This document shows positions 33,961 to 34,808 of a stretch of 34,808 nt of DNA, piece by piece. Numbering within the stretch: the first letter of the stretch is position 1; every line of letters starts with the position of its first letter. Source of the DNA: Bacteroidota bacterium (GTDB lineage Bacteria > Bacteroidota > Bacteroidia > Chitinophagales > LD1); the NCBI GenBank assembly GCA_947461105.1, contig CANHIG010000011.1, positions 1 to 34,808 of the forward strand, read 5' to 3'. The notes under the pieces are model-generated. The model was not told the DNA's origin, searched no databases, and saw only the letters and a list, made by a program, of their open reading frames with translations. A program made the translations under genes and the position numbers.

Positions 33961-34808
33961 ATGCCATATTTATTTACTTCAGAATCGGTATCAGAGGGAC
34001 ATCCTGATAAAGTGTCTGATCAAATTTCAGATGCACTTATTGATAACTTTTTAGCTTTTGACCCACAATCAAAGGTGGCTTGTGAAACGCTTGTAACTAC
34101 AGGGCAGGTGGTGCTTGCCGGAGAAGTAAAATCTAAAGCTTATCTTGATGTGCAGGAAATAGCCAGAGAAGTAATCAGAAAAATCGGATACACCAAGAGC
34201 GAATATATGTTCGAAGCAAATTCTTGTGGAATTCTTTCTGCCATTCACGAACAGTCAGGAGATATAAATCAAGGCGTTGACAAAAAGAAAAAAGAAGAAC
34301 AAGGCGCGGGCGATCAAGGGATGATGTTTGGTTATGCGACTAGTGAAACTGACAACTACATGCCGTTGGCGTTGGATTTGGCACATAAAATATTGTTGGA
34401 ACTGGCTGTATTGAGACGTGAGAATAAAGAGATAAAATATCTTCGTCCTGATGCTAAGTCACAGGTTACTTTGGAATATGATGACAACAACAAGCCAGTT
34501 AGAATTGATGCAATTGTGGTTTCTACACAACACGATGATTTTGCAGCTGATGCAAAAATGCTTGCAAAAATTAAATCAGATATCATCAATATTTTGATTC
34601 CAAGAGTGGAGAAGAAATATCCGAAATACAAGCACCTGTTCAACAACAAAATCAAATATCATATTAATCCTACCGGAAAGTTTGTAATAGGTGGCCCACA
34701 CGGAGATACAGGACTTACAGGAAGAAAAATCATAGTAGATACTTATGGAGGCAAAGGCGCTCACGGTGGTGGCGCATTCTCTGGAAAAGACCCTTCTAAA
34801 GTTGACCG
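33961..34808 (+). CDS. metK: S-adenosylmethionine synthetase (3' end outside window)
   Basis: The first 282 residues of MetK run to the window edge with no stop, so the C-terminal third is missing. The enzyme makes S-adenosylmethionine from methionine and ATP in the cytosol. Signature motifs are [20 protein letters not shown] (His14 and Asp16 at the ATP site), [35 protein letters not shown], and the P-loop-like [19 protein letters not shown] followed by [10 protein letters not shown]. An Asp/Lys-rich insertion ([14 protein letters not shown]) precedes GDQG. Its product would serve as the methyl donor for RlmB encoded in this window. It starts at ATG 33961 with its own promoter. Confidence 0.95.
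   Translation, partial: MPYLFTSESVSEGHPDKVSDQISDALIDNFLAFDPQSKVACETLVTTGQVVLAGEVKSKAYLDVQEIAREVIRKIGYTKSEYMFEANSCGILSAIHEQSGDINQGVDKKKKEEQGAGDQGMMFGYATSETDNYMPLALDLAHKILLELAVLRRENKEIKYLRPDAKSQVTLEYDDNNKPVRIDAIVVSTQHDDFAADAKMLAKIKSDIINILIPRVEKKYPKYKHLFNNKIKYHINPTGKFVIGGPHGDTGLTGRKIIVDTYGGKGAHGGGAFSGKDPSKVD

Noticed and set aside
1-34808. CRISPR arrays, insertion sequences, integrases, toxin-antitoxin pairs, defence gene clusters
   Set aside because: I read both strands and saw no regularly spaced direct repeats, transposase or recombinase motifs, or recognisable defence domains.

Overview
This AT-rich window fits a chromosomal segment of a Bacteroidota bacterium, probably of the Chitinophagia/Sphingobacteriia type; I cannot name a genus. 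The evidence is: two secreted proteins with type IX secretion C-terminal sorting domains; promoters of the Bacteroidota form (TTG, about 19-20 nt, TAnnTTTG); few Shine-Dalgarno sequences; and family content typical of the phylum (DUF2723/GT117, YfhO, fused alpha-beta E1 dehydrogenase, TIGR00266, a metallopeptidase joined to an outer-membrane barrel). I see no IS element, integrase, CRISPR array or phage gene.

Layout. 1-5957: the 3' part of an M1-type peptidase joined to an Omp85-like barrel, a terminator, a large Asp-box (sortilin/BNR-like) T9SS cargo protein, and a small outer-membrane barrel protein. 6093-10998, + strand: an AIM24/TIGR00266 protein, then asparagine synthetase B, a DUF421 membrane protein, an acyl-CoA thioesterase and a damaged secreted beta-propeller gene. 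17050-10987, - strand: a tightly spaced run rlmB, group III truncated haemoglobin, YfhO-like membrane protein, GT4 glycosyltransferase, wecB. The last three point to cell-surface glycan synthesis. 20385-17164, - strand: a GT117/DUF2723 membrane protein with its own perfect-stem terminator. 20544-20686: a solitary tRNA-Gln(UUG) transcription unit with a clear promoter and terminator. 21240-25815: an emrRAB/tolC-like drug efflux locus, in which a MarR regulator diverges from HlyD, DHA2-MFS and TolC genes across two operator-like palindromes 21 bp apart that overlap both promoters. 25824-27506: a purple-acid-phosphatase-like T9SS cargo protein.

27725-34808, + strand, is mainly housekeeping: prs, rplY (bL25/CTC), pth, a fumarylacetoacetase-family enzyme, a small PQ-loop-like membrane protein, a frameshifted secreted protein, the fused E1 dehydrogenase, and the 5' part of metK running off the window.

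The most noteworthy observations are the divergent MarR operator pair, the peptidase/Omp85-barrel fusion, two broken exported-protein genes (one with no start codon and an in-frame stop, one with an A8 frameshift), and a set of intrinsic terminators sharing a CCAC(G/T)C stem core. I did not find a convincing wholly new defence or mobile system here.
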